Below, piece by piece: positions 1 to 5,595 of a stretch of DNA of 8,477 nt (positions are counted from its first letter, which is position 1; each line of letters opens with the position of its first letter). The stretch is from DASTHG01 sp041498155. GTDB lineage: Bacteria; Gemmatimonadota; Gemmatimonadetes; Gemmatimonadales; GWC2-71-9. The DNA lies in contig JBGQHV010000146.1 in assembly GCA_041498155.1 (NCBI GenBank), positions 1-8,477 on the forward strand, read 5' to 3'. The notes beneath the pieces are model-generated. The model did no database searches and had not been told where the DNA came from. It worked only from the letters and a program-made list of their open reading frames with translations. Both the position numbers and the translations under genes were made by a program.

Positions 1-115
1 TCTGCGGATCGATCGTCGGCTCGATCCGGCTGATGGTCTCACCGGCGCAGTAGATGTCGGCGGTGTAGTCGTCGGTGGCGGTGATAAGACGGCCACCGCG
101 GATGAGAAGGGGCAT
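1..115 (-). CDS. Dihydropyrimidinase / D-hydantoinase, N-terminal fragment (cut by window edge)
   Basis: Only the first 38 codons are present; the gene runs off the left edge. The translation starts MPLLIRGGRLITATDDY and continues with TADIYCAGETISRIEPTID. This is the typical first beta-sandwich segment of dihydropyrimidinase/hydantoinase (cyclic amidohydrolase superfamily): an 'IRGGR-hydrophobic-hydrophobic' strand, then 'AD-hydrophobic' and 'G-x-x-I-x-x-I'. The enzyme hydrolyses the ring of 5,6-dihydrouracil or dihydrothymine, or hydantoins, to N-carbamoyl-beta-amino acids in the cytoplasm. The metal-binding residues lie outside the window, so the fragment alone could also be another amidohydrolase, such as an allantoinase. 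The upstream beta-ureidopropionase gene on the same strand, which would use this enzyme's product, argues for dihydropyrimidinase. The start is the only good ATG; no strong Shine-Dalgarno precedes it. A 114-bp spacer with a G-rich inverted repeat separates it from the upstream gene. Confidence 0.82.
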   Translation of the reverse strand, partial: MPLLIRGGRLITATDDYTADIYCAGETISRIEPTIDPQ

Positions 116-126
116 GGTGCTACTTC

Positions 127-222
127 GGGGAAGTGGGGATGTGGGGGCGCAGGACCCGACGGTATGCTGCGGGATTCCCGAGCCCACCGCCACGTCCCAC
201 ACCCCCGCGTCCCCACGCCCCC
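127..222. repeat. G-rich imperfect inverted repeat / possible G-quadruplex in the operon spacer
   Basis: Bases 127-155 (G-rich on the plus strand) and 194-222 (C-rich) are reverse complements at 22 of 29 positions and flank a 38-base spacer. In the minus-strand transcript of the operon, four of the seven differences become G-U pairs, so a long hairpin is possible. On the minus strand, bases 222-196 read as four runs of G (5, 4, 5 and 3) with loops of 3-4 bases, which fits a canonical G-quadruplex pattern. On the plus strand, 127-152 has three runs of four to five G plus a GG. It fills most of the spacer between the beta-ureidopropionase stop and the dihydropyrimidinase start. A role in mRNA processing, stability or partial termination is inference; no T-tract follows either arm. 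Confidence 0.6.
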
Positions 223-229
223 ATGCAGT

Positions 230-1102
230 TCATGGCAGCTGCCGCACCATGTCGTCGTACGTCTCGGGCCGGCGGTCGCGGTAGAACTGCCACGTCCGCC
301 GCACCTCCTCGATCATGTCGAGGTTCATCTCCGCGGTCACCAGCTCGTCTTTGTCCTCGCTGCCCACGGCGAGCATGTTGCCGCGGGGGTCGACGAAGTA
401 GCTCGTGCCGTAGAACTGACCGATGTTCCACGGCGCCTCGGTGCCCACCCGGTTCGAGCACCCCATGAAGAAGCCGTTGGCCACCGCGTGCGCCGGCTGC
501 TCGAGCTTCCAGAGGTACTGCGACAGCCCTTTCACGGTCGCGGAGGGATTGAACACGATCTCGGCGCCATGCAGCCCGAGCAGGCGCGCGCCTTCGGGGA
601 AGTGGCGGTCGTAGCAGATGTAGACCCCGATCGTCGCGTAGCGCGTCTTGAAGACGGGATAGCCCAGGTTCCCCGGCTTGAAGAAGTACTTCTCCCAGAA
701 GCCGGCCGTGTGCGGGATGTGGTTCTTGCGGTACTTGCCGAGGTAGCTGCCGTCGGCGTCGATGACGGCGGCCGTGTTGTAATACACGCCCGCCATCTCA
801 CGCTCGTAGATCGGCACGATCATCACCATGCCGTGCTGCTTGGCGATCTGCTGCATCCGCTCGATCGTGGGCCCGGGGATCGGCTCGGCGATGTCGCACC
901 ACTTCGAGTCTTGCGAGGGGCAGAAATACGGCCCGTTGAAGACCTCCTGCAGGCACAGGATCTGCACCCCTCGCTTGCCGGCCTCGTGGATGTAAGGCAG
1001 GTGCTTCTCGAGCATCGCGTCACGGACTTTCGTGACCGGCGCCGCGGGATCATTCAAAGGATTGGACATCTGGATCAGGCCGCCGACTACGGTCCGGGCC
1101 AT
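230..1102 (-). CDS. pydC: Beta-ureidopropionase (N-carbamoyl-beta-alanine amidohydrolase), nitrilase superfamily
   Basis: The 290-residue protein spans the whole carbon-nitrogen hydrolase fold. The catalytic triad is visible: Glu53 in LQEVF, Lys126 in KYRKNHIPH and Cys163 in YICYDRHFPE. Several blocks resemble animal and bacterial beta-ureidopropionases rather than general nitrilases, namely GKYRKNHIPH, KPGNLGYPVFKT, EIVFNPSATV and SNRVGTE. The expected reaction is hydrolysis of N-carbamoyl-beta-alanine (or the beta-aminoisobutyrate analogue) to the beta-amino acid, CO2 and ammonia in the cytoplasm. The ATG follows the TGA of the upstream dehydrogenase after a single base, with GAGGTGG seven bases before the start, so translation is probably coupled. 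The dihydropyrimidinase gene follows on the same strand, completing a reductive pyrimidine catabolism set. Another N-carbamoyl amino acid amidohydrolase or an aliphatic amidase is the alternative, but the neighbours make it less likely. Confidence 0.92.
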   Translation of the reverse strand: MARTVVGGLIQMSNPLNDPAAPVTKVRDAMLEKHLPYIHEAGKRGVQILCLQEVFNGPYFCPSQDSKWCDIAEPIPGPTIERMQQIAKQHGMVMIVPIYEREMAGVYYNTAAVIDADGSYLGKYRKNHIPHTAGFWEKYFFKPGNLGYPVFKTRYATIGVYICYDRHFPEGARLLGLHGAEIVFNPSATVKGLSQYLWKLEQPAHAVANGFFMGCSNRVGTEAPWNIGQFYGTSYFVDPRGNMLAVGSEDKDELVTAEMNLDMIEEVRRTWQFYRDRRPETYDDMVRQLP

Positions 1103-1103
1103 A

Positions 1104-2588
1104 TCAGAACCACCTCGAGATGACGACCTTCTTGTCGGTGAAGAACTGGACGCTGTCCTGGCCGTGCGCTTTGAGATCGCCGTAAAACGACCCCTTGGTG
1201 CCCCCGAACGGGAAGAACGCCATCGGCGCGGCCACGCCGATGTTCACGCCGATCATCGACACGCCGCAGCGGTAGCGGAACTCCCGCGCGACCTTGCCGC
1301 TCGACGTGAAGATCGACGTAGCGTTGGCGAAGGCGCTCTTGTGCACCAGCTCCAGGGCCTCGTCCAAGTCGGCCGCCCGCGTGATCGACCCGACGGGGCC
1401 GAAGATCTCCTCCTTGCCGATCACCATCTCCGGGGTGACGCCGTCGAACAACGTGGGGCCGAGGAACTGACCGTTGGGGTAGGCGTCCACCCGGGCGCCG
1501 CGGCCGTCGAGCAGCAGATCCGCGCCGCCTTCGAGGCCGGCGCCGATGTAGCCCAGCACGCGCTCCTTCTGGCGGGCTGACACCACCGGACCGAGGGTCA
1601 CGCCCGCGTCGAGGCCGTTGCCCAGCTTCAGGCTCCGCGCGGCGCCCAGCAGGCGGTCCTTCAACGGCCCGTACGCCGCCCCGGCTGCCACGATGACGCT
1701 GCCGGCGAGGCAGCGCTGGCCGGCGCAGCCGAAGATCGATTCGGTCACGACCTGCGTGGTGCGCTCGAGATCGGCATCGGGCATGACGATCACGTGGTTC
1801 TTCGCGCCCCCCAGGGCCTGGACCCGTTTGCCGTGTTGCGCGGCGGTCGTGTAGACGTGCCGGGCGACCGGGGACGAGCCGACAAAGGAGACCCCCGTAA
1901 TGCCCTCGTGCGCGAGGATGGCGTTGACCGCGTCCTTCCCGCCGTGCACCAGGTTCAGCACCCCGGGCGGGATCCCCGCCTCGTGGGCCAGCTCGACCAT
2001 CCGTTGCGACGAGAGCGGCACCTGCTCGGACGGCTTCAGGATGAACGTGTTGCCGGAGGCGATCGCGTAGGGCCAGAACCACATCGGCACCATCGCGGGG
2101 AAATTGAACGGCGTGATGGCCGCGAAGACCCCCATCGGCTGGCGCACGTACTCGCAGTCGATCCCCGAGGCCACATCCTCGAGCGTGGCGCCCATCATCA
2201 GGGTGGGGATGCCGCAGGCGTGCTCCACGTTCTCGATGCCGCGCCGTACCGAGCCCCGGGACTCGTCCAGCGTCTTCCCGTTCTCACGGGTCACGATGGC
2301 GGCCAGCTCGTCGAAATGCGTCTCGAGCAGGTTCTTCAGGGTGAACAGGTAGCGGGCCCGCACCACCGGGGGAGTCGCGCGCCAGCGGGGGAACGCGGCC
2401 AGCGCCGCCTGCACCGCCGCGTCCACATCCGCCTCTCCCGAAAGCGGCACCCGTCCCAACGGCTCGCCGGTCGCCGGGTTGGTGAGGGGCAGGGAATCGG
2501 CGGCGCGGGACGGGACCCAGGCGCCGCCGACGAAATTGGGGATCGGGCGGTCGGTCGAGCGGGCAGCCGAGGGGGTGCTCAGCACCAT
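1104..2588 (-). CDS. mmsA: CoA-acylating (methyl)malonate-semialdehyde dehydrogenase
   Basis: The 494-residue protein is a complete aldehyde dehydrogenase superfamily member. Counting from the ATG, it shows the NAD-pocket segment ITPFNFPAMVPMWFWPYAIA with Asn162, SFVGSSPVA at about 234-242, the nucleophile Cys293 in GCAGQRC, and EIFGP near 394-398. The block ALGGAKNHVIVMPDADL is characteristic of methylmalonate-semialdehyde dehydrogenase (MmsA/IolA). Ala stands where ordinary aldehyde dehydrogenases have the general-base Glu of ELGG, as expected for an enzyme that transfers the acyl group to CoA. It would convert malonate semialdehyde to acetyl-CoA, or methylmalonate semialdehyde to propionyl-CoA, with NAD+. 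It heads a leftward operon with beta-ureidopropionase (one-base gap) and dihydropyrimidinase, which points to removal of the semialdehyde formed from beta-alanine. The ATG at 2588 is preferred over a TTG two codons upstream, because GGAGG lies six bases before the ATG but abuts the TTG. Confidence 0.93.
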   Translation of the reverse strand: MVLSTPSAARSTDRPIPNFVGGAWVPSRAADSLPLTNPATGEPLGRVPLSGEADVDAAVQAALAAFPRWRATPPVVRARYLFTLKNLLETHFDELAAIVTRENGKTLDESRGSVRRGIENVEHACGIPTLMMGATLEDVASGIDCEYVRQPMGVFAAITPFNFPAMVPMWFWPYAIASGNTFILKPSEQVPLSSQRMVELAHEAGIPPGVLNLVHGGKDAVNAILAHEGITGVSFVGSSPVARHVYTTAAQHGKRVQALGGAKNHVIVMPDADLERTTQVVTESIFGCAGQRCLAGSVIVAAGAAYGPLKDRLLGAARSLKLGNGLDAGVTLGPVVSARQKERVLGYIGAGLEGGADLLLDGRGARVDAYPNGQFLGPTLFDGVTPEMVIGKEEIFGPVGSITRAADLDEALELVHKSAFANATSIFTSSGKVAREFRYRCGVSMIGVNIGVAAPMAFFPFGGTKGSFYGDLKAHGQDSVQFFTDKKVVISRWF

Positions 2589-2628
2589 TGACAACCTCCA
2601 GCGAGCGCCTAACTAATTGTGAAGCCGG

Positions 2629-2658
2629 AAGGTAGGGCGCGGCGGCCGAGCTTGTCAA
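2629..2658 (-). promoter_or_regulatory. Candidate sigma70-type promoter of the pyrimidine-catabolism operon
   Basis: Reading on the minus strand there is a perfect TTGACA at 2658-2653, an 18-base spacer, and TACCTT at 2634-2629 as a degenerate -10. It lies 40 bases upstream of the dehydrogenase ATG, which would leave a leader of about 33 bases including the GGAGG ribosome site at 2599-2595. The -35 match is seen directly; the -10 is weak (three of six), so the assignment is tentative. A small A/T-rich patch at 2610-2621 (CTAACTAATTGT on the plus strand) sits in the predicted leader and is unusual for this G+C-rich region. Confidence 0.45.
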
Positions 2659-2712
2659 ACGCGGGTATCATGGGCGGCCGCTCGGGCGTTTCACCTCTTG
2701 TGGAGAGAGATC

Positions 2713-3132
2713 ATGCGACGTGCACGTCTGCTCGTGACCGGTATCGGCGCTCTGACCGTGGCGGCCTGTCCCTATCCCACGTCGCCGCGCCAGGTGGGCG
2801 TGGGTGGTGGCGGCGGGGGCCGGGTGCTGGTCTTCGTGGTGCAACCGGTGACGGCGCACGTCGGGGCGTTCATCACGCCGGCGGTGCAGGTCGTGGTGGA
2901 AGACACCCTGGGGTTCATCGATACGACGGCCACCGGCGGGGTCACGGTGGCGCTGGGCGCGAACCCGCCGGGGAGCGCCGTGCTCTCCGGGTCGAAGACG
3001 ATCTCGTTCGTCTCGGGTGTGTCGACGTTCAGCGATCTGACGGTGAATCTCGTCGGGACGGGCTACACGTTGACGGCTACGTCCTCGGGTTTCAGCACCG
3101 TGACCAGCGCGGCGTTCGACATCATCCCCTAG
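2713..3132 (+). CDS. Lipoprotein with one Ig-like/adhesin-type repeat domain
   Basis: The 139-residue protein begins with a basic n-region (MRRAR), a short hydrophobic stretch and the lipobox V-A-A-C with Cys19, so it should be lipidated and cell-envelope anchored. A glycine-rich tether follows (GVGGGGGG, about 29-36), then a single beta-rich domain from about 39 to the end. Its pattern (VFVVQP, ITPAVQVVVED, VTVALG.NPPGS..LSG, VSTFSDL.V...GTGYTLTATSSG, SAAFDI) resembles a repeat that I recall in long tandem arrays in large surface proteins of Gemmatimonadota and related groups. One copy only is unusual. The ATG at 2713 is chosen over an in-frame TTG at 2698 because the GGAGAG purine run sits just before it and because the signal peptide then begins normally. 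The stop is one base from the stop of the convergent PilT-like gene. Ligand and function are unknown. Confidence 0.8.
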   Translation: MRRARLLVTGIGALTVAACPYPTSPRQVGVGGGGGGRVLVFVVQPVTAHVGAFITPAVQVVVEDTLGFIDTTATGGVTVALGANPPGSAVLSGSKTISFVSGVSTFSDLTVNLVGTGYTLTATSSGFSTVTSAAFDIIP

Positions 3133-3133
3133 T

Positions 3134-4771
3134 CTAGCGCTCCCCCGGGGTCGCCATCGACACCGCGTGCCCCTTCGCCTTCAGCACCTGGAGCATGGCG
3201 CCCTTCTCGACGGAGCGCAGGTAGGCCTCGTCGGGCGCGATCTGCCGTTTCTCGACCAGATCGAGCAGTGAGTCGTTCAACGTGATCATGCCGACTTTGC
3301 GGCTGGTCTGGATGATCGACGGGATCTGGTAGGTCTTCCCTTCGCGGATCAGGTTCGCCACCGCGGGGGTGGACAGCAGGATCTCCCGCGCCGCCACGCG
3401 CCCGCCGCCGATCTTCTTGCAGAGGGTCTGGCTGATCACGCCGCGCAGGGACTCCGACAACATGACGCGGATCTGCGCCTGCCGGTCGGCGGGGAACTGA
3501 TCGATGATGCGGTCCACGGTGGACGCGGCGGTGGTCGTGTGCAGCGTGCCGAACACCAGGTGGCCCGTCTCGGCGGTCTCGATCGCGATCGCCACGGTCT
3601 CCAGGTCGCGCATCTCTCCCACCAGCACGATGTTCGGATCTTCGCGCAGCGCCGCCCGCAGCGCCGTCCGGAAACTCTCGGTGTGGACGTGCACCTGGCG
3701 CTGCGTGATCAGACAGCGCTTGTTCTCGTGCACGAACTCGATCGGGTCCTCGATCGTGACGATGTGGTCGGTGCGCTCGCGGTTGATGAGATCGATGAGC
3801 GCGCACAGCGTGGTCGACTTGCCCGAGCCCGTCGGCCCGGAGACCAGCACCAGACCCTTGTTCAGGAAGCAGAGCTGGGTGATCTCCTTGCCGATGCCGA
3901 GCTCCTCGACCGTCACGACCTTCGCCGGGATGACGCGGAACACCGCCACCGGCCCTTTGCGGTCGCGCGCCGCGTTGACGCGGAACCGGGCGAGGCCCGC
4001 GATCTCGTAGGCGAAATCCGAATCGCCGGTCTCCTTCCACTCGCCGCGGTTGCGCTCCGGCATGATCGACAGGAGCATCAACGCGAGCTGGTCGGCCGTG
4101 AGCGGCGTGCCCTGCTGCCGCTTGATATCGCCGTGCGTGCGGAATACCGGCGGCTCGCCGACCCGCATGTGCAGGTCCGACGACTCGCTCGCCACCAGCT
4201 CCCGGAGCAGCTTCACCAGCCGTCCCTCGGCGGCGCGGTATTGATCCTCGGCGAACTCGCCGGGGAGAAACGGAGCGTCGCCTCCCGCGTCCGGGGTGGC
4301 GACCGGGGCCTCGATCAGGGGGGCGGCGGCGATGGCGGAGGGCCGCGGCGGGCGGGGCGGAGGCCCCGCGGTCTTGGCCGGCGTCGTCCCGCCCCGGGGC
4401 GGGGGCCCGACCGACCGGCGCCGCTCGGTCGCCGGAGCGGCCGGCTCCGGCGTGGCGCGCGCGGGACGTCCGGCCGGGGAAATGACCGCCGTGAGGCGCC
4501 CCGACTCCGGGACGATCCGGACGCGCACCAGGCCCCGATCCGCCACGTAGTCGAATTCCGTCTCCGCCTGCCGGTCGATCTTGTCGGCCGCGTCCGACGG
4601 GGCGATCTCCGCGAGCAGCGCATAGATGTGCGCGTCGGTGAGCGGCTGCTTGCTCACTTTCCGCGGTTTGCCCTCCTTCACGATCGTCACCGGCTCGTCG
4701 GGCAGCAGGTAGAGCTGGTCCGCCTGCTCACGCAGCAGGACGTCCACGAACGGATCGAGACGCGAGGGCAT
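3134..4771 (-). CDS. PilT-family hexameric ATPase with an extra degenerate N-terminal domain
   Basis: The 545-residue protein is longer than typical PilT (about 340-380 residues). Residues about 183-545 form a full PilT/PilU-like retraction ATPase. They include a PAS-like N-domain (SDLHMRVGEPPVFRTHG, then SDFAYE, ARFRVN), Walker A GPTGSGKST at 312-320, the Asp box HIVTIEDPIEF with Glu341, Walker B NIVLVGEMRD at 380-389, the His box GTLHTTTA at 408-415, and a C-terminal AVANLIREGK resembling PilT's AIRNLIRE motif. Residues 1-98 look like a second, degenerate copy of the N-domain (ADQLYLLPDEPV, PLT, EFDYVADRG, VRVRIV). A Pro/Ala/Arg-rich linker (about 100-165) joins the two. Family members are cytoplasmic hexamers that power type IV pilus retraction or related machines; the exact substrate is unknown. 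The ATG lies three bases after the stop of the upstream 155-residue gene, with no clear ribosome site, suggesting coupled translation. No pilin or assembly gene is in view. Confidence 0.88.
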   Translation of the reverse strand: MPSRLDPFVDVLLREQADQLYLLPDEPVTIVKEGKPRKVSKQPLTDAHIYALLAEIAPSDAADKIDRQAETEFDYVADRGLVRVRIVPESGRLTAVISPAGRPARATPEPAAPATERRRSVGPPPRGGTTPAKTAGPPPRPPRPSAIAAAPLIEAPVATPDAGGDAPFLPGEFAEDQYRAAEGRLVKLLRELVASESSDLHMRVGEPPVFRTHGDIKRQQGTPLTADQLALMLLSIMPERNRGEWKETGDSDFAYEIAGLARFRVNAARDRKGPVAVFRVIPAKVVTVEELGIGKEITQLCFLNKGLVLVSGPTGSGKSTTLCALIDLINRERTDHIVTIEDPIEFVHENKRCLITQRQVHVHTESFRTALRAALREDPNIVLVGEMRDLETVAIAIETAETGHLVFGTLHTTTAASTVDRIIDQFPADRQAQIRVMLSESLRGVISQTLCKKIGGGRVAAREILLSTPAVANLIREGKTYQIPSIIQTSRKVGMITLNDSLLDLVEKRQIAPDEAYLRSVEKGAMLQVLKAKGHAVSMATPGER

Positions 4772-4774
4772 CGA

Positions 4775-5242
4775 TTAGTCCCGGGGGCGCGCGAACAGCA
4801 CATGCGCGCGGTTCACGTAGTGGGTGCTCTCGTCGGTGGACAGGGCGAAGAACGGATCGGAGGTGGCGTTGAGGTAGTCGAGCGGCCGCGAGTGGTGCTC
4901 CGGGAGCTCGACGGCCGCCCGCCCGGCGATGGTCGATCCGTTGGCGAGCACCAGCTCCAGCCGCAGCTCCTTGGCGGCGAATAGCCGGTCCGGGTCGGCG
5001 ATCGGACCCCGATCCACGGTCAGGTCGATCGTCTGCCCTTTGGCCACGAGCAGGATGTCTTCGTCCTCGGCGGGACGGAAGGGGAAGAACGGCTCGGGCC
5101 GGTTCATCATCTCGAGCGGCGTCTCCGGTCCGTCATGCTGGGGCACCCGCGCGGCGAGGAAGATCGTGCCGCCGCGGGGCCGGCCCTGGGTCAACGTGAT
5201 CCGGGCCGGGATGGCCGTGCGGGGCAGATGGAAGCCGGACAT
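4775..5242 (-). CDS. Unrecognised 155-residue protein with an apparent internal duplication
   Basis: I do not recognise a named family. The protein is soluble-looking, with no signal peptide or membrane segment, and is rich in alternating hydrophobic residues that suggest beta strands. Two halves resemble each other. Residues about 12-77 contain RITLTQGRPRGG then PLEMMNRPEPFFPF. Residues about 93-152 contain LELVLANGSTIAG then PLDYLNATSDPFFAL. The shared pattern is strand, G-turn, strand, then P-L-acidic-x-x-N-x(3,4)-P-F-F and a final strand pair. It lies between the six-cysteine membrane protein (23-base gap) and the PilT-like ATPase (3-base gap), so an adaptor or regulator of that ATPase is plausible, as PilZ-type proteins are for other pilus motors; I see no PilZ RxxxR motif. 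The start ATG at 5242 has AGGG five bases upstream. The frame stays open to 5581, but that upstream extension is Arg/His-rich and overlaps the neighbouring gene. Confidence 0.8.
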   Translation of the reverse strand: MSGFHLPRTAIPARITLTQGRPRGGTIFLAARVPQHDGPETPLEMMNRPEPFFPFRPAEDEDILLVAKGQTIDLTVDRGPIADPDRLFAAKELRLELVLANGSTIAGRAAVELPEHHSRPLDYLNATSDPFFALSTDESTHYVNRAHVLFARPRD

Positions 5243-5265
5243 GGGCGCCCTATGTGTCGCGAAGG

Positions 5266-5535
5266 TCAGCGGGTGTGGCACTCGGCCGAGGTGGGCTCGA
5301 CGCGGCCGCAGGCGATGGACGCATCCATGCCGGCGGCGATCGGCCCGCAGGCTGTGGTCTGGGCGCCCTCCCGGGCGTCTTTCTCGTCCGACCCGACGGC
5401 GGTGGCACAGTTGCTCCGGCCGCCGTAGGTGACACACACCTGGCAGGTGGTGGACGCCCGCGCGGTCGTCATATAGAAGAACAGGCCGGCGATGGCGAGC
5501 ACCACGATCAGCACGATCACTGTGGAACGTTTCAC
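5266..5535 (-). CDS. Small membrane-anchored protein with six cysteines
   Basis: The 89-residue protein starts at GTG, with GAGG five bases upstream, and then KRSTVIVLIVVLAIAGLFFY: a two-residue basic start and one hydrophobic segment (about 5-21). That is either an uncleaved N-terminal anchor or a signal peptide ending near ARA (25-27). The remaining part carries six cysteines (31, 34, 43, 63, 76, 86), including one CxxC (TCQVCV), and a helical-looking DEKDAREGAQTTA stretch. This suggests a periplasmic or exported domain stabilised by three disulfides or binding a metal. I know of no named function. It is the first gene of the leftward cassette ending in the PilT-like ATPase and is divergent from the ABC transporter. 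A much longer open frame runs through its start from the opposite strand of the transporter gene, but only this C-terminal part has protein-like composition. Confidence 0.75.
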   Translation of the reverse strand: MKRSTVIVLIVVLAIAGLFFYMTTARASTTCQVCVTYGGRSNCATAVGSDEKDAREGAQTTACGPIAAGMDASIACGRVEPTSAECHTR

Positions 5536-5595
5536 GAAGGCCTCGCGCGCGGGAACGGGTGGACGGGTGGTCCGCACCCAAGCTAACATGCGGGT
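5536..5595. promoter_or_regulatory. Divergent intergenic region with tandem 8-bp repeat (possible operator)
   Basis: These 60 bases separate the divergent starts of the six-cysteine protein (minus) and the ABC transporter (plus), so they should hold at least part of both promoters. ACGGGTGG occurs twice back to back at 5555-5570. The second copy continues into a small dyad, GGGTG (5565-5569) and CACCC (5575-5579). TAACAT at 5584-5589, with TGGACG at 5560-5565 (18-base spacer), could be a rightward promoter. Its -10 would end only six bases before the transporter ATG, implying a leaderless transcript. The repeats would overlap that promoter and could be an operator; this is inference. Confidence 0.4.

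Noticed and set aside
164..1123. 319-codon plus-strand frame over the beta-ureidopropionase gene
   Set aside because: Its sequence is His/Arg/Val/Asp-rich without motifs and lies wholly opposite a gene with intact catalytic residues.
2666..2671. TATCAT as a -10 for the lipoprotein gene
   Set aside because: A good hexamer match, but no recognisable -35 at 16-18 bases upstream, so it is left unannotated.
3539..4984. 481-codon plus-strand frame opposite the PilT-like gene
   Set aside because: Arg/His/Leu-rich shadow; the minus strand carries Walker A, Walker B, Asp and His boxes in order.
5243..5581. N-terminal extension of the 155-residue protein to 5581
   Set aside because: The added 113 residues are Arg/His-rich, overlap the six-cysteine gene in another frame, and contain no start as well placed as ATG 5242.
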